Shown: positions 26,768 to 42,757, counted from the first letter of the stretch. The stretch: 64,000 nt of DNA from an uncultured Pseudomonadota bacterium (GCA_903828595.1 CAIKMS010000007.1:44986-108985), one strand, 5' to 3'. Notes: generated by a model not told the origin, from the sequence alone. Program-made: numbers and translations.

Positions 26768-27519
26768 AGCGGTGCAGATCCGCCGATCCAGTCGGTTAAC
26801 GCCGATAGCGCCTGATACCGCGTCATATCAATTTGCAGCGGGGTGATCGATACATAACCCTTATCAATCGCATCAAAATCCGTGCCCGTGCCGGCATCAG
26901 CGCCCTCACCGGATGCCCCGACCCAATAAACCGGGCGACCGCGCGGGTCGTGCGCTTTAACGGTCGGTGCCGCACGATGCCGAGCGCCCAAACGAGTCGC
27001 AGCCCAACCCACGATATCCTCATACGGGCGATCGGGAATATTCACATTGAGGATAAGCGCTGAAGGCAACGGCTTAATCAATAGCTTCTCAACTATCTCG
27101 CGCGCTACCCGACCGGCTGCGGCAAAGTGTCGCCCGCCCTGTACGCACAACGAAAAAGCGATGGTGGGTAGACCCAGGTGGCGAGCCTCCACCGCGGCGG
27201 CTACCGTGCCGGAGTACAAAACATCGTCACCCAGATTAGCGCCGTCGTTAATGCCTGACAGGACGAGGTCCTGCGGCTGGTCTAACAGCCCAGAGATCGC
27301 CAGATGCACGCAGTCGGTTGGCGTGCCATTAACGTAGTACCAGTTAGGCTCCGCGCTGTGCACGCGCAACGGCGTCTCTAGAGTCAACGAGTTGGAGGCC
27401 CCACTGCGATTGCGGTCCGGCGCGACAACCGTTAGCGAGCCCAGCGTTGCTACCGATCGCGCAAGCTCGCGCAGGCCTTCCGCCTGATAACCATCATCAT
27501 TACTGAGCAAAATTCGCAT
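26764..27519 (-). CDS. surE: 5'/3'-nucleotidase SurE
   Basis: Metal-dependent phosphatase acting on nucleoside monophosphates and short polyphosphate, linked to stationary-phase survival. 251 residues. Seen: the N-terminal metal-binding [16 protein letters not shown], the [16 protein letters not shown] loop, and [22 protein letters not shown]. Upstream lie the divergent Smr gene and about 100 bp shared with it. Confidence 0.97.
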   Translation of the reverse strand: MRILLSNDDGYQAEGLRELARSVATLGSLTVVAPDRNRSGASNSLTLETPLRVHSAEPNWYYVNGTPTDCVHLAISGLLDQPQDLVLSGINDGANLGDDVLYSGTVAAAVEARHLGLPTIAFSLCVQGGRHFAAAGRVAREIVEKLLIKPLPSALILNVNIPDRPYEDIVGWAATRLGARHRAAPTVKAHDPRGRPVYWVGASGEGADAGTGTDFDAIDKGYVSITPLQIDMTRYQALSALTDWIGGSAPL

Positions 27520-27618
27520 CGAAGCCCCCTACCCTGCCTGCCATCGCAAAGGCGGGATGGCGCACCGTGAACGGCCGGAACTATACTTCAACTGGCATCC
27601 CCCATGTAGGAGACCGCC

Positions 27619-28200
27619 GTGCCTCGCACAGCGTCCGAAGCACCTGGCACGAATCGTGTTGAGCCCACGACAGACACCGAGGATAGTCTGGCGCTGTTTC
27701 GCAGCGCCATTAAGGATGTTCGACCGTTAACTCAGGCGCCCGTACCGCCTGCGCCGCCCAAACCACCCGCACGCGCTCGATTTCGTCGCCTGGACGAGCA
27801 ACAGGTTCTACAAGAAAGCCTAACGCTGGCGCCCGGGGAGCTGTTAGTTGAGACCGGCGATGAACTGATTTTTCGTCGCGCTCAGATAGACGGGCGGACC
27901 GTGGAACGCCTGCGCCGTGGCGAGTACACCGTCCGGGATGAAATCGACTTACACGGCCTCACGGAGGTCGAAGCGCGCTTGGCGGTGCGAGCCTTTCTGC
28001 ACAGCGCGGTGGCGCACGGCTTGCGCTGCGTGCGCGTCATCCATGGCAAAGGTTTAGGCTCAGGACCGCGTGGACCGGTCTTAAAGTCGGCCGTCAATGT
28101 TTGGCTGCGCAACACCCAATCGGTTCTTGCCTTCGCCTCGGCCAGACAAGTCGATGGCGGAACCGGCGCCCTGTACGTCCTGTTGCAGCGATCGCGCTAA
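27619..28200 (+). CDS. Smr-domain protein (SmrA/B-like)
   Basis: 193 residues with an N-terminal Pro/Arg-rich region and a C-terminal Smr domain: EIDLHGLTEVEARLAVRAFL (the DLHG motif) and CVRVIHGKGLGSGPRGPVLK (the GKG loop). Smr domains nick nucleic acid; E. coli SmrB cleaves mRNA at collided ribosomes, but which subtype this is cannot be told. GTG start with AGGAGA upstream. Convergent with truD, 6 bp apart. Confidence 0.9.
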   Translation: MPRTASEAPGTNRVEPTTDTEDSLALFRSAIKDVRPLTQAPVPPAPPKPPARARFRRLDEQQVLQESLTLAPGELLVETGDELIFRRAQIDGRTVERLRRGEYTVRDEIDLHGLTEVEARLAVRAFLHSAVAHGLRCVRVIHGKGLGSGPRGPVLKSAVNVWLRNTQSVLAFASARQVDGGTGALYVLLQRSR

Positions 28201-28206
28201 AGCGAT

Positions 28207-29295
28207 TTAGCCGCCGTCTTCGTCAGGCTCGGGCAGGTCACCGTCCACCAAAGCGACCACCTCGGCGAGCACGGTCGTGGCATAGGCGCCGGCAGATAAC
28301 GAGAACTCAACGGTGAGTTCCTGGTCCTCCAATGCCCAGCGGCAGTCTCGTGGCACCACGCGCAAGGGGCGTCGCGCCGCCTCCAGACCCGCTTGCAGCA
28401 ACGCCTGGCGAATCGCCGAATACGGCTCCAGTACGCCGGCCTCAGCGACGCCTGCCTCCCCCGCCGGCGACTCACCCCGTCCAAACAGCGGGCCCGTAGG
28501 ATGAATATCAGCACGGTGTAGGCGGTCTACCAACGTGTCATCAACTGCCTCAGCCACAAAGAAGCTGCGACTACGATCGAGGTTTACAAACTCACCCGGC
28601 AGCAGGCGATCCCAGGTCTGATCACAGACCCGCTGCGCAAGCACAGCATTAAATAACAGGCTGCGAGCTGAGGAGAAAACAAAAGCCCGCGCCTCACGCT
28701 CTGAAGGCAGCGGCGCACCAGCGACCCACGCGTCAACCTGGGCGAGGTTCGACAAGCCGTGACCAAATCGTTGTGGGCCAAAATAATTGGGCACACCGCG
28801 TTGGGCAATCTGCGCAAAGCGCTCAGCCAACGCTTCAGCCGTGGCTGTCACACCGCCGAGCACGATCCGAAAGCGATTGCCCTTAACCGCGCCTCGCTTC
28901 AATTTGCGAGAGTGCGGCCACGACTCAATCACCCTATAACCGGACCCATCAGAAAGCTCCTCGCTAATCTCACGCCACGCGGCGGCGGCTTGGGTACGTG
29001 CCGGCGCCGTGTACCACTGACGAGTCAAAGCCCACCGATCTTTAAGACCCGCAAAACCCCAATCCCTGGGCGAGGAACCGCTACTACGAGCCAAACGTCG
29101 CAGCACAGCCAGCGTATCCAAACCGCGTTTTTCCACCAGCATCAGGACATGGCCTTCGCCGCCGTCAGCCGCAAACCCCAGTATTTCCTCGACCCTAAAG
29201 TCTTCAGGTCGGCGCTTAAACGCCGCCGTGGATAAGGGCGCAGCGTAAGCACGCGGTGGATCCAGCACTAAACGGGTTGATGTCGGTAAAGTCAC
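28207..29295 (-). CDS. truD: tRNA pseudouridine(13) synthase TruD
   Basis: Converts U13 to pseudouridine in tRNA-Glu. 362 residues. Seen: the [11 protein letters not shown] start, the catalytic aspartate in [16 protein letters not shown], and the family signature [15 protein letters not shown] start overlaps the ispF stop (GTGA). Standard ispD-ispF-truD-surE order. Confidence 0.97.
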   Translation of the reverse strand: MTLPTSTRLVLDPPRAYAAPLSTAAFKRRPEDFRVEEILGFAADGGEGHVLMLVEKRGLDTLAVLRRLARSSGSSPRDWGFAGLKDRWALTRQWYTAPARTQAAAAWREISEELSDGSGYRVIESWPHSRKLKRGAVKGNRFRIVLGGVTATAEALAERFAQIAQRGVPNYFGPQRFGHGLSNLAQVDAWVAGAPLPSEREARAFVFSSARSLLFNAVLAQRVCDQTWDRLLPGEFVNLDRSRSFFVAEAVDDTLVDRLHRADIHPTGPLFGRGESPAGEAGVAEAGVLEPYSAIRQALLQAGLEAARRPLRVVPRDCRWALEDQELTVEFSLSAGAYATTVLAEVVALVDGDLPEPDEDGG

Positions 29296-29774
29296 GCGCG
29301 TTCCAGTAGGACAACAACCTGTGCCGCCAGCCCTTCGCGCCGGCCAACAAAACCCAACTTCTCAGTCGTTGTGGCTTTGATATTCACCTGATCACTCTGA
29401 AGCTGTAGCGCGTTTGCTACGGATTGAGTAATGGCATCGCGATGCGGCGCAAGCTTAGGCGCCTCGGCCAGCACAGTCACGTCAATGTTGTGGATAGAAA
29501 AACCCAGCGCCGAAACCTTACTCCAGACCTCGGCGAGTAAACTAAGACTACAGATGCCGCGATAGCGTGGATCCGTATCAGGAAAATGCTGCCCAATATC
29601 ACCTAACGCGGCAGCCCCCAAAAGGGCATCACACAAAGCATGTAACAACACGTCACCATCTGAGTGTGCGACCACTCCTTGCGTGTAAGGAACCCGTACC
29701 CCGCCCAACATGACGTGATCACCAGACCCAAAGGCGTGAACGTCCATACCCAAACCGACTCTGAGACTGGCCAT
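29292..29774 (-). CDS. ispF: 2-C-methyl-D-erythritol 2,4-cyclodiphosphate synthase
   Basis: Closes the cyclodiphosphate ring in the MEP isoprenoid pathway. 160 residues, trimeric family. Seen: [13 protein letters not shown] (metal-binding Asp and His), [19 protein letters not shown], and [17 protein letters not shown]. Starts 23 bp after ispD. Confidence 0.98.
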   Translation of the reverse strand: MASLRVGLGMDVHAFGSGDHVMLGGVRVPYTQGVVAHSDGDVLLHALCDALLGAAALGDIGQHFPDTDPRYRGICSLSLLAEVWSKVSALGFSIHNIDVTVLAEAPKLAPHRDAITQSVANALQLQSDQVNIKATTTEKLGFVGRREGLAAQVVVLLERA

Positions 29775-29797
29775 TTATTTCTCCACGCTCGCCCTAT

Positions 29798-30532
29798 TCA
29801 TTTGTTAATCGGTTGATCCGACCCCAGGCGCGCCTGCAGGATAAGTTCGGCCAAACCCAGATCAGAAGCCTCGGTGATTTTCAAATTGGAAGGATCCCCG
29901 GCAACCACCCGAGGCCTAATACCCAACGCCTCTATGGCCGATGACTCATCAGTGACCGTGCGTCCTTCGCGATAAGCGGTGTCCAGCGCCAAGTGAAGCT
30001 TCGAGTAACGAAAGGCTTGCGGCGTCATCGCGCGCCATAAGGCCTGGCGATCTACCGTCTCATGGACCTCACCTTCAACATTGCAGCGCTTTAACGTATC
30101 CGCCACCGGCACGGCCAGCAACGCGCCCTCGGCCGCCGGCGCGCGGGCGTCTACCAGAGCGGCGAGCAACGCATCAATTTCGGCGTGACTGACCAACGGG
30201 CGGGCCGCGTCATGCACCAACACCCAGGGATCACCCACCGCCATTTCACCCACACGGCTCAGCGCCGAGCGAACCGAATCGGCGCGCGTGGCCCCACCGA
30301 CTACAACATGCAGGCGCTCATGACGGGCCAGCGGTAGCGTGGCAAAGTGGCGATCATCCGCCGGTAACGCCACCACCGCACCGAGCAGGCGGTCATCCCC
30401 GAGGAATGCACACAGCGCATGCTCGAGTACCGTTTGTCCGGCTAAACGTTGGTATTGCTTTGGAAGAGTTGCACCGAAACGCTGGCCGCTGCCAGCAGCT
30501 GGAATCACCAACCAATACGGCGGAACTCTCAC
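29798..30532 (-). CDS. ispD: 2-C-methyl-D-erythritol 4-phosphate cytidylyltransferase
   Basis: Couples CTP to MEP, third step of the MEP pathway. 244 residues. Seen: nucleotide-binding LVIPAAGSGQRFGATLPKQY, the VLVHDAARPLV motif, and PQAFRYSKL followed by TDESSAIEALG. GTG start overlaps the ftsB stop (GTGA). The pathway entry enzyme Dxr is at 49.5 kb. Confidence 0.97.
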   Translation of the reverse strand: MRVPPYWLVIPAAGSGQRFGATLPKQYQRLAGQTVLEHALCAFLGDDRLLGAVVALPADDRHFATLPLARHERLHVVVGGATRADSVRSALSRVGEMAVGDPWVLVHDAARPLVSHAEIDALLAALVDARAPAAEGALLAVPVADTLKRCNVEGEVHETVDRQALWRAMTPQAFRYSKLHLALDTAYREGRTVTDESSAIEALGIRPRVVAGDPSNLKITEASDLGLAELILQARLGSDQPINK

Positions 30533-30870
30533 CGATTGATGTGTTGCGCCTTAGGCGCCGCGACGGGAGCCGGCGCGAGGGGTGCTGCCGGGCCGGCACT
30601 GGAATCGGCAACCTCATAAAACGTTTCGTTGCTTCCGATCATGCCCAAATCGTTGCGAGCACGTTCCTCTAATGCGGAGAGACCTTCCTTAAGATCCTTA
30701 ACTTCCGCTTTCAGCTGATCATTGCGTTGCGAGAGAGCCTGATTCTCCGAAGTCTGTGCTTTAACGCTCTGCTTAAGCCTGGATAACGAGCGCTCGCCAT
30801 CTTCGCCCAGCCACAGTCGGTACTGCAGAGCGACTAAAACCAGCGACAGTACGACCGCGTAAAACTTCAT
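30529..30870 (-). CDS. ftsB: cell division protein FtsB
   Basis: Bitopic inner-membrane protein of the FtsQBL complex. 113 residues: a short cytoplasmic start, a membrane segment at about 4-20, a coiled coil in the periplasm (about 30-70, LKQSVKAQTSENQALSQRND), and the RARNDLGMI segment typical of FtsB, then a Pro/Ala-rich tail. Follows eno, as in E. coli-type genomes. Confidence 0.93.
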   Translation of the reverse strand: MKFYAVVLSLVLVALQYRLWLGEDGERSLSRLKQSVKAQTSENQALSQRNDQLKAEVKDLKEGLSALEERARNDLGMIGSNETFYEVADSSAGPAAPLAPAPVAAPKAQHINR

Positions 30871-30875
30871 AAGTT

Positions 30876-30913
30876 AAAAGATTAACACCGTCTCGCAGAT
30901 CGTGCGAGACGGT
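30876..30913 (-). terminator. terminator-like hairpin after eno
   Basis: Perfect 11-bp stem ACCGTCTCGCA / TGCGAGACGGT (30887-30897 and 30903-30913) with a 5-nt loop, followed on the minus strand by TTAATCTTTT. It sits between eno and ftsB, so part of eno transcription probably stops here, with ftsB expressed by read-through or its own start. The U-tract is imperfect. Confidence 0.7.
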
Positions 30914-30934
30914 CCTTCATCTTTAAGAACTCTT

Positions 30935-32242
<1,308 letters not shown>

Positions 32243-32300
32243 TCACACAGTGCAGTCGACATTACGCTCGGCGCCCAAGCTAAGCGGTGCGGGCTTTGAC

Positions 32301-34828
<2,528 letters not shown>

Positions 34829-34973
34829 CTAAAAACTTAGGATTTGAGCAGCCTTTGAAGGCCACTAAAACCCCACGAAGCGGACTTTAGTTACAAAGCC
34901 CGACAAGGACGCGCCACGCGCGGGCTCGTTGGGAGCCAGCTCACCGGTGTGCGCCATGCGACGGGATGTCAGT

Positions 34974-36389
34974 TTACGGCAAAGCGTTAACCGCCTCAAT
35001 GAAGGTTGTGTAGAGACTCACCGGCAAATCGTGCCAATTCAGGGTCCAACCGGCTTCATGGACATCGGCCCTGACACTGATGTCCAGCCACAGACCCTGC
35101 GGGAGCAAAACGCCCACGCATCGCCCATCGAGCCACAGAAACGGCAGGCAATCACGCATAGGCCCTGGCACGCGCGCCTCACGCAGCAAATCTTTCACGG
35201 CACGGCGCTGACCGGCCCGTGTCAGCTGCAGACGCTCCCCTCCTTCTCGTCTTTTTAGGGTCAATCCGCTGACACCAGAAGAAATCTGCCCCGCCTGGGC
35301 TGGCGAATCGGCCATCTTAAGTGCAACACAACCCAGATCAGGGATAGTCACCGATTGGCCTGGCTGGATTACCACCGGGCTCTGCGGCCATGGCGACCAC
35401 GGGCTGGCAGCCCACAAACAGCCATCATGACGAAAGACCACCACGCCCGGCCAGCGCACTTCCGGACTCGCTGAGGGACCCAGCGGCAGCATGGCGCGTA
35501 AGCTTGTCAAACGCCGTGCATTAGGCACTCTAAAACCCAGCTGCTTAAGCCAATGGCGTAGCAGCAAAGCCTGCCTTGCCGCACTAAGCGTAGCCAAGCC
35601 GCTTACGGTAAGCGCGCTGCCGCGACGTGCAGCAGCCCAATCTGCGCTGGCAACCTCATCTAAAACCTCTTTAGCTTGCGCAAAATGACCGGCCGAGCGG
35701 GCTAAGGTGCGCGTCCAGCGCGGCCATCGGGCTTCCAGCGGCAGATTCAGGACTTGTCGTAAATACGCGCGTTCAAAGCGAAGATCACCGTTCATGGGGT
35801 CGTCAACAAAGGCCAGACCCAAGCCCTGCGCGAAACTCTGCAACGCGGCGCGGGTCACGCCCAAACAGGGTCTGACGTGCAGACCTCGCCCTAAGCCTAC
35901 GCACAGCGGCATAGCGCATACGCCATCCACCCCCGCCCCGCGCAGTAACTGCAACAAAACAGTCTCCGCCTGATCATCCCGATGGTGGGCGGTCAGCACG
36001 ACCTCCTGCGGCGCGATAGCCTCGGCCAAGGCGCGGTAGCGCGCCTCGCGTGCTGCGGCCTCTACGCCTTGTCCGGACGCATCGCCGACCTGGACGTGCA
36101 GTACCTGCAGCGGCACTTGCCAAGTCTGTGCTTGGACCCGCGCGGCGGCTTCAAATTCAGCCGCAGCACTTTGCAAAGCGTGGTTGACGTGTAGTGCGCG
36201 CAGGCGCAGCGAACGGTTGTGGCTGGCAAGCAAAGCGGCGGCGGCTAAGAGTGCGCCCGAGTCCCCGCCGCCAGACAGTGCAATAACCCATGAGCGGGTC
36301 AAACCATCGGGAATCGCCGCCTGCAGAGACTTAAGCAGAACCTCCGGCCCAAAAGCATCGTCGCTACGATCAGGCGTCTCGATAGACAC
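34974..36389 (-). CDS. tilS: tRNA(Ile)-lysidine synthetase
   Basis: Modifies C34 of tRNA-Ile(CAU) to lysidine so that it reads AUA. 471 residues. Seen: the PP-loop [48 protein letters not shown], and C-terminal substrate domains ending [24 protein letters not shown] start at 36389 overlaps the last 20 bp of accA. Confidence 0.96.
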   Translation of the reverse strand: MSIETPDRSDDAFGPEVLLKSLQAAIPDGLTRSWVIALSGGGDSGALLAAAALLASHNRSLRLRALHVNHALQSAAAEFEAAARVQAQTWQVPLQVLHVQVGDASGQGVEAAAREARYRALAEAIAPQEVVLTAHHRDDQAETVLLQLLRGAGVDGVCAMPLCVGLGRGLHVRPCLGVTRAALQSFAQGLGLAFVDDPMNGDLRFERAYLRQVLNLPLEARWPRWTRTLARSAGHFAQAKEVLDEVASADWAAARRGSALTVSGLATLSAARQALLLRHWLKQLGFRVPNARRLTSLRAMLPLGPSASPEVRWPGVVVFRHDGCLWAASPWSPWPQSPVVIQPGQSVTIPDLGCVALKMADSPAQAGQISSGVSGLTLKRREGGERLQLTRAGQRRAVKDLLREARVPGPMRDCLPFLWLDGRCVGVLLPQGLWLDISVRADVHEAGWTLNWHDLPVSLYTTFIEAVNALP

Positions 36390-37338
36390 CGAACGACCGT
36401 AAGCGCTGAGCCCTTGTCGCCAACAGCGTATCCAGAGGTTGGTTGCACAGGACTTCTACTTGGCGCGACAGCGCGCTGCGCAGCCGTTCCGCCATGACCA
36501 AGGGCTCTCGGTGCGCACCGCCTAAGGGTTCAGGTACGACCTCGTCTACCAGAGATAGCTTCGCCAAACGCTCGGCGGTCATCCCCATCGCCTCGGCTGC
36601 CAGTTCTCGCTTGTCGGCACTTTTCCACAGAATGGAGGCGCAGCCCTCAGGGGAGATGACCGAATACACGCTGTACTGCAACATGAGGAGTTGATCGCAA
36701 ACACCGATGGCTAGCGCTCCACCGGAGCCTCCCTCGCCAATCACGCAGGAAACGATAGGCACGCTTAGCGTTGCCATCTCATAAAGATTACGGGCGATCG
36801 CTTCGGACTGATTGCGTTCCTCGGAACCCACCCCGGGATAAGCACCGGGTGTATCGATGAGCGTGACCACCGGCAGACGATAACGCTCAGCCAGTTTCAT
36901 CAAGCGCAGCGCTTTACGATAACCCTCGGGCTTTGGCATTCCGTAGTTACGGCGCACGCGTTCTTTGGTGTCTCGGCCTTTTTGGTGACCGATGAGCATC
37001 ACCGGGCGACCCTCCAAACGTGCCGGCCCGCCTACGATCGCCGCATCGTCAGCGTACATGCGATCACCGTGCAGCTCTTGAAACTCAGTAAACAGCAAGG
37101 GCACGTAATCCAACGTGTAGGGGCGCTGCGGATGGCGAGCTAACTGGGCGATCTGCCAGGACGTTAAATTGGAGAAGATGCTTTTGGTCAACGTCCGGCT
37201 TTTCATGCGCAGGCGATTGATCTCCTCGGCAATATTCACCTCAGCATCGTTTCCGACGTAGGAGAGTTGCTCGATTTTCGCCTCTAACTCGGCGATCGGT
37301 TGTTCGAAATCCAGAAAGTTAAGATCCATAACTGGCAA
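36370..37338 (-). CDS. accA: acetyl-CoA carboxylase carboxyltransferase, alpha subunit
   Basis: With AccD transfers the carboxyl group from biotin to acetyl-CoA, first step of fatty acid synthesis. 322 residues. Seen: [20 protein letters not shown] start, [44 protein letters not shown] and the crotonase-like oxyanion region [13 protein letters not shown]. Downstream of dnaE with 51 bp between. Confidence 0.98.
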   Translation of the reverse strand: MPVMDLNFLDFEQPIAELEAKIEQLSYVGNDAEVNIAEEINRLRMKSRTLTKSIFSNLTSWQIAQLARHPQRPYTLDYVPLLFTEFQELHGDRMYADDAAIVGGPARLEGRPVMLIGHQKGRDTKERVRRNYGMPKPEGYRKALRLMKLAERYRLPVVTLIDTPGAYPGVGSEERNQSEAIARNLYEMATLSVPIVSCVIGEGGSGGALAIGVCDQLLMLQYSVYSVISPEGCASILWKSADKRELAAEAMGMTAERLAKLSLVDEVVPEPLGGAHREPLVMAERLRSALSRQVEVLCNQPLDTLLATRAQRLRSFGVYRDA

Positions 37339-37355
37339 AGGTTCCAGAGGCGCGA

Positions 37356-37385
37356 CTTATAGTCAAGTCCCACCTTAAAATTCAA
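37356..37385 (-). promoter_or_regulatory. putative accA promoter
   Basis: Minus strand TTGAAT (37385-37380), 18-bp spacer, TATAAG (37361-37356), in the short gap between dnaE and accA. The leader would be about 12 nt. The -35 box overlaps the end of the dnaE stop region. Confidence 0.4.
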
Positions 37386-37389
37386 TCAG

Positions 37390-40300
37390 TTAGAGACTGC
37401 CGGAGGCGACCGGCGCGGCTGTTTGCATCCAACTGGCCAAAGCGGCCTGCTCATCTTTAGGCTGGTAGACCAATCGCCATCCGTCCGAGCCACAGACGCG
37501 GGCGGCGGCCTCCAACAAGGCGCGCGTGGGCCGTACAGTCCAGTCTGCCCCCAAAGTTACCAACCCTTGGGCCGCGGCTTGGGCTGAATCCAAAAACACG
37601 GCAACCGATACGCGACCACCGCGTGCGTCGCGTAACGCAGGCTCCAACTCGCGCAGTACATCCGCCGCGTTGCGGCTTGCTGGCCAGCGCAGCAACAATC
37701 GCCGCGCCTGGGTCTCGCGAATCTGCTCAATGGACTGCAGTTTTTTAGCGGCGAGTTTCCAGTCTTCAATGAAATTATCAAACCGCAGTGCGCCCTCAAT
37801 AATGAGAATGGCATCCTTCATGACCAAGTCGCGGTGCGCCTGAAATACCTCGTCGTACATGGAGACTTCCAGTCTTGCGCTGCGATCATCCAGGACCAGG
37901 CTGGTTCTGTTGCCGCGCCTTTTCACCTCCAAAACTAAACCAGCAACGGTAACGCTGCGTCCCGGCGACCATTTGCCGTCATCGCCGCCCACCGGTTTAC
38001 CCCCACTGGCGACATCAACAATACGACCGGACGTTAAGGGCTTTAACTCACGAACATACTCTTCGATAGGATGCCCGGTCAGATACAAGCCTAACGTATC
38101 TCTCTCTCCGGCTAGACGAACCGACTCCGGCCACTCCGGCAGTAACGTACTGGGGGTCGCCATCGGCGCGTCACCCAACGACGCATCGGTAGCAGGCGCG
38201 CTGCTCAAACCAAACAGATCCACCTGCCCGTTGGTGAGCGCACGGGTGTTCTGCTCACCCAAAGCCAAAGCACTCGGCAACCGAGACGCCAAGGTGGCGC
38301 GATTCGGGCCGATACGATCAAAGCAGCCAGCCTTCAGAAGAGCTTCTAACGATCGTTTATTAACCCGAGACAAATCCACGCGGCGGCATAAATCCTCAAG
38401 ACTGACAAAAGGACCGGCACGCTCACGCTCCTCACACAAGGCGATCACCGCAGCCTCACCCACTCCTTTGACGGCCCCCAGCCCATAACGAATGGTTCTG
38501 TCATCGGCGACAGTAAAACGATAGACGGACTCGTTAATATCCGGTGGTAATACCTCCAATCCACCGGACCTGGCATCGTCAATGTCAATGACCACCTTAT
38601 CTGTCTTATCCATGTCCGAAGACAAAACAGCCGCCATATAGGCCGCTGGATGATGTGCCTTCAACCATGCCGTGTGGTAAGTCAGAACCGCATACGCGGC
38701 TGAGTGAGACTTGTTAAAGCCGTAGCCGGCAAACTTCTCCATCAAGTCAAAGATGTAAGCCGCCTGGCTTTCGGGGACACCGCGGGCGACAGAGCCCTCG
38801 ACGAAAATCGAGCGTTGCTTGGCCATTTCCTCGGGCTTTTTCTTGCCCATGGCACGACGCAAAAGATCCGCTCCGCCCAGCGTGTAACCGGCCAACACCT
38901 GAGCGATCTGCATGACCTGCTCTTGATACAAGATGACGCCGTAAGTGGGCTTTAGGACAGGCTCTAAGTCTGGATGCAAGAAGTCGAAAGCTTCCTTAGT
39001 TCGGCCGTGCTTACGCTCAATAAAGTCATTGACCATGCCCGCCTCAAGCGGGCCTGGCCGAAACAGCGCGACCAACGCCACGATGTCTTCGAAACAATCC
39101 GGCTGCAGGCGCCTAATCAGGTCCTTCATGCCACGAGATTCAAGCTGGAATACTGCCGTGGTCTTTCCGGATTTAAGCAACTCAAAAGTCTTGGGATCGT
39201 CTAAAGGTAACTGCGAGAGATCCAGCGGTGCCGTGCCGGCAGGGGCTACTGAATCGATAGTCCGCACAGCCCAATCAATCACCGTCAAAGTGCGCAAGCC
39301 CAGAAAGTCAAACTTCACTAAACCAGCAGCTTCAACGTCATCCTTATCAAATTGGGTAACAACCGCCGTGCCACCCTCCACCGCAAACAAGGGCGTGAAA
39401 TCTGTGAGCATGGATGGCGCAATGACCACGCCGCCCGCATGCATACCCGCATTGCGAGTCAGCCCTTCCAGACTCCGCGCCAGATCAATCAGTTCACGGA
39501 CGTCCTCGTCATCTTTATAAAGTCTTTTGAGCTCCGGCTCCTTACTGAGGGCATCATCTAAGGTTATGCCCAATTCAAAGGGAATGAGTTTGGCAATGCG
39601 GTCCACCCAGCCAAACGATTTACCCAAGACACGGCCCACATCACGCACAACCGCCTTAGCGGCCATGGTGCCGTAGGTAATGATCTGCGAGACACGCTCA
39701 CGCCCGTATTTGCTGGACACGTACTCGATAACGCGGTCGCGCCCAGCCATGCAGAAGTCCACGTCAAAGTCAGGCATGGAGACACGCTCTGGATTTAAAA
39801 AGCGCTCGAACAGTAAATCGTGCTCGAGTGGATCCAAGTCCACGATGCCCAGGCAGTAGGCGACTAAGGAGCCCGCGCCAGAACCTCGTCCGGGACCTAC
39901 CGGAACACCGTTGCCGCGCGCCCAGCGGATAAAATCCGCCACGATCAAAAAATACCCCTCAAAACCCATGCTGCAGATGCAATCCAATTCCAACTGCAAG
40001 CGAGTCGCATAAGCCTCCGGAGTGACCTCCTTTAATCGCTGCCGTCCCACTCGCAGGGCAATCTCGGTGGCATTGAGTCGCTGCTGTAGCCCGCGTTGTG
40101 CCTCAATTTTCAAAAACTCGGCCGTGGTTTGTCCCTGCGGCACCGGATAGGCGGGCAAAAACGATTTGCCTAGCCGAACTTCCAGTGAACAGCGCCTGGC
40201 GATTTGCACACTCTGCTCTACCGCACCCGGCAGATCCAAAAACAGCTCGCTCATCTCATCGCCGGTTTTAAGGTACTGCTCGTCACAGTAGCGGCGTGGC

Positions 40301-40986
40301 CGACTGGCATCTCCTAGTAAGGCGCCATCGTAAATGCAGACCCGCGCTTCGTGCGCTTCGAAGTCACTGCGATTTAAAAATCGCACGTCGTTTGTAGCAA
40401 CTACCGGAACAGACCAGTCGAGCAAAACGCCCCTGAGCGCGTCTATGTAGTCCTCTTCACCCGGCCGGCCAGTGCGGCTCACCTCAAGATAGTAGCGATC
40501 ACCAAACATCCGCAACCACGCATCAAGCTGGGCGCGCGCTTCGGCTACTTTGCCGGACTTTAACGAGCGTCCCACATCGCCCTCAAGCCCGCCTGATAGG
40601 GCTATGAGTCCCTCGGTTGATGTTAAATCTAACCAGTCACGCTCCAACAACGGCTGACCTTTATGGTTTCCCTCCAGGTAGGTACGCGTGACTAATCGAG
40701 TCAAATTGCGATAGCCCGTTAGGTTCTGACACAAAAGGGTTATCCGCGTAGGTTCGGCGCGCTCAGCGTGTTCACGCACAAAGGCATCAACGCCGATAAT
40801 GGGCTTGACGCCACTGGCCAAGGCCGCCCGATAGAACTTCACCATGGCAAAAAGGTTGCTGTGGTCGGTTAATGCAACCGCCGGCATGGCAGCCTCTACG
40901 CAGGCTTGCATCAACTGGTCGACCCGCACCACGCTATCGCGCAGTGAGTACTCGGTGTGAAGGCGCAAATGAACGAAGGGCGTCAT
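37390..40986 (-). CDS. dnaE: DNA polymerase III subunit alpha
   Basis: Replicative polymerase, 1198 residues from the ATG at 40986, which overlaps the rnhB stop (ATGA); a GTG two codons earlier is also open. Seen: N-terminal PHP domain ([30 protein letters not shown]), polymerase active-site aspartates in [24 protein letters not shown] motif read as [23 protein letters not shown], a clamp-binding QVDLF motif near residue 915, and a C-terminal OB-fold. Located between accA and rnhB as in other gammaproteobacteria. Confidence 0.99.
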   Translation of the reverse strand: MTPFVHLRLHTEYSLRDSVVRVDQLMQACVEAAMPAVALTDHSNLFAMVKFYRAALASGVKPIIGVDAFVREHAERAEPTRITLLCQNLTGYRNLTRLVTRTYLEGNHKGQPLLERDWLDLTSTEGLIALSGGLEGDVGRSLKSGKVAEARAQLDAWLRMFGDRYYLEVSRTGRPGEEDYIDALRGVLLDWSVPVVATNDVRFLNRSDFEAHEARVCIYDGALLGDASRPRRYCDEQYLKTGDEMSELFLDLPGAVEQSVQIARRCSLEVRLGKSFLPAYPVPQGQTTAEFLKIEAQRGLQQRLNATEIALRVGRQRLKEVTPEAYATRLQLELDCICSMGFEGYFLIVADFIRWARGNGVPVGPGRGSGAGSLVAYCLGIVDLDPLEHDLLFERFLNPERVSMPDFDVDFCMAGRDRVIEYVSSKYGRERVSQIITYGTMAAKAVVRDVGRVLGKSFGWVDRIAKLIPFELGITLDDALSKEPELKRLYKDDEDVRELIDLARSLEGLTRNAGMHAGGVVIAPSMLTDFTPLFAVEGGTAVVTQFDKDDVEAAGLVKFDFLGLRTLTVIDWAVRTIDSVAPAGTAPLDLSQLPLDDPKTFELLKSGKTTAVFQLESRGMKDLIRRLQPDCFEDIVALVALFRPGPLEAGMVNDFIERKHGRTKEAFDFLHPDLEPVLKPTYGVILYQEQVMQIAQVLAGYTLGGADLLRRAMGKKKPEEMAKQRSIFVEGSVARGVPESQAAYIFDLMEKFAGYGFNKSHSAAYAVLTYHTAWLKAHHPAAYMAAVLSSDMDKTDKVVIDIDDARSGGLEVLPPDINESVYRFTVADDRTIRYGLGAVKGVGEAAVIALCEERERAGPFVSLEDLCRRVDLSRVNKRSLEALLKAGCFDRIGPNRATLASRLPSALALGEQNTRALTNGQVDLFGLSSAPATDASLGDAPMATPSTLLPEWPESVRLAGERDTLGLYLTGHPIEEYVRELKPLTSGRIVDVASGGKPVGGDDGKWSPGRSVTVAGLVLEVKRRGNRTSLVLDDRSARLEVSMYDEVFQAHRDLVMKDAILIIEGALRFDNFIEDWKLAAKKLQSIEQIRETQARRLLLRWPASRNAADVLRELEPALRDARGGRVSVAVFLDSAQAAAQGLVTLGADWTVRPTRALLEAAARVCGSDGWRLVYQPKDEQAALASWMQTAAPVASGSL

Positions 40987-41558
40987 CGGCACTCTCTAAC
41001 AGGCGCAAAGGACTGACGATGCACGGCACAAGGACCTAAAGCTCTAAGCGCGCGCAAATGCACCGCGGTACCGTAGCCTTTATGGCTGGCAAAACCATAG
41101 CCGGGGTAGATCTGATCTGTCTCTACCATGTACTGATCACGCCAAACTTTAGCCACTATCGATGCAGCACTGATACTCGGTCGAGTCAGATCACCTTTAA
41201 CAAAACATTCGGCAGTGACCTTAAAGCCCAGATCCTCCAGCGAGGGTGCACGATTGCCGTCAATTTCCAGGTGACCAGGACGCACGGCCAGTGCTTGTAC
41301 CGCCCGGCGCATCGCTAAAAAGGTAGCTTGCAGGATATTGAGCGAGTCGATTTCAGCCACATCAGCCATCCCCAAACCCACCGCTATTGCCTGTTGCTCA
41401 ATGGTACGGGCCAGGCGAGTTCGTTGCGGGGCTTTTATCAGCTTGGAGTCCGTGAGTCCGGCAATGGGCTTATTCGGGTCTAAAATAACGGCCGCTGCAA
41501 CCACTGGGCCTGCCAGAGGCCCACGTCCCACTTCATCGACGCCTGCCACGTAGATCAT
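40983..41558 (-). CDS. rnhB: ribonuclease HII
   Basis: Cuts RNA in RNA-DNA hybrids, removing misincorporated ribonucleotides. 191 residues. Seen: [23 protein letters not shown] (catalytic Asp-Glu), [13 protein letters not shown] and [18 protein letters not shown] overlaps the lpxB stop (ATGA). The lpxB-rnhB-dnaE run is the standard order. Confidence 0.97.
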   Translation of the reverse strand: MIYVAGVDEVGRGPLAGPVVAAAVILDPNKPIAGLTDSKLIKAPQRTRLARTIEQQAIAVGLGMADVAEIDSLNILQATFLAMRRAVQALAVRPGHLEIDGNRAPSLEDLGFKVTAECFVKGDLTRPSISAASIVAKVWRDQYMVETDQIYPGYGFASHKGYGTAVHLRALRALGPCAVHRQSFAPVRECR

Positions 41559-42757
41559 CGCAGGCCTCGCGCGCGATCCAGCACCTGCCCCACCACCGCC
41601 GCCGCCTTAGCGGCTGAGTCTTGGCGCAACGTCAGGTGAATCGTCTTAAAGCAGTTTAGTAGTTCCGTGACCCGCTCCGGGTGATCCAACCAACTCAAAA
41701 TCTCAGCGCCTAGGCGCTGGGGAGTGACTTCCTCCTGAAAAACCTCCGGCACCAACGCTTTATTAGCCAACAAATTGGGCTGCGAAAAAAACCGGGTTTT
41801 TACCAGATTAAAGCGGCGCAGCAGCCAAGCGGTTGCCGCTCCTAATCGATAGGCAACTACCATGGGGCGCTTACACAGCAGCGTTTCCAAGGTAGCCGTG
41901 CCCGAGGCTACCAGAGCCACGTCAGAGGCTATCAAGGCCGCGCGGGCCTGCCCACGAAGTACCTTGATAGGTAAATCACGACCTTGCGTCCAGCTTAAAA
42001 GCCGCTGCTCTGCAGCCAGGTTGGCCGCGGGCAGAATAAAAACCAGATCCGGCCGACGCTCATGCAGCCAAGCAGCAGCACCGATAAAGTCCGGACCCAG
42101 CCGTTCGATCTCACTGCGACGACTGCCAGGCAACAGCGCTACCTGGCGACCCGTTAAAGGCAAGCCCAGTTGCTCACGCGCCTGCAGGCGATCAGGCTCC
42201 ATCGGGATCTGGTCGGCCATGGGATGACCAACGTAATCGGCGCTTAGGCCACGCTGCGCATAAAAAGCCGATTCAAAAGGCAGCAGGCACAGCACCCGAT
42301 CAAGGTCACGGGCCATCGTTTTTACGCGACCGGATCGCCAAGCCCAAACTTGCGGACTCACGTAATGGACCGTGGGGAGTCCCTGTCGTTTTAAAGCGCC
42401 AGCCAAGCGTAAGTTAAAGCCGGGGAAATCAACGCCCACAAAAATATCAGCGCCTAAAGCTAAGGCCTCATTAACCAGACGTCGTTTCAGCCGCCACAGG
42501 CGCGGCAGATGCGGCAACACCTCAAAAAGCCCCATCACCGAAAGCTCTTCAATATCAGCCAGCGTCTGACAGCCTTGGGCACGCATCGCAGGGCCGGTAA
42601 CACCGACAAATCGTGTCTGGGGTCGTACCAAGCGCAGCTCGCGGATCAACGCCGCCGCCAGCAAATCACCAGACGGCTCACCCGCGCAGATAAAGACTAA
42701 CGCTGCGGCTGTATCAGCCCCGTCGAACTGGGGATCGACAGTCAGGCTTGATGGCAT
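41555..42757 (-). CDS. lpxB: lipid-A-disaccharide synthase
   Basis: Glycosyltransferase joining UDP-diacylglucosamine and lipid X. 400 residues, GT19 family. Seen: [42 protein letters not shown], and [19 protein letters not shown]. Follows lpxA after 13 bp. With lpxA and lpxD it covers three steps of the lipid A pathway. Confidence 0.98.
   Translation of the reverse strand: MPSSLTVDPQFDGADTAAALVFICAGEPSGDLLAAALIRELRLVRPQTRFVGVTGPAMRAQGCQTLADIEELSVMGLFEVLPHLPRLWRLKRRLVNEALALGADIFVGVDFPGFNLRLAGALKRQGLPTVHYVSPQVWAWRSGRVKTMARDLDRVLCLLPFESAFYAQRGLSADYVGHPMADQIPMEPDRLQAREQLGLPLTGRQVALLPGSRRSEIERLGPDFIGAAAWLHERRPDLVFILPAANLAAEQRLLSWTQGRDLPIKVLRGQARAALIASDVALVASGTATLETLLCKRPMVVAYRLGAATAWLLRRFNLVKTRFFSQPNLLANKALVPEVFQEEVTPQRLGAEILSWLDHPERVTELLNCFKTIHLTLRQDSAAKAAAVVGQVLDRARGLR

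Noticed and set aside
28759..29235. 158-residue open frame antisense to truD
   Set aside because: No domain features and fully inside a conserved gene.
34861..34960. Inverted repeats upstream of pyrG as a tilS terminator
   Set aside because: Stems are short or have very long loops and no T-run follows.
37859..38488. 209-residue open frame antisense to dnaE
   Set aside because: Codon-bias shadow of dnaE; Ser/Thr/Arg/Pro-rich translation with no recognisable domain.
38945..39520. 191-residue open frame antisense to dnaE
   Set aside because: Same reason; lies over a conserved polymerase region and has no family features.
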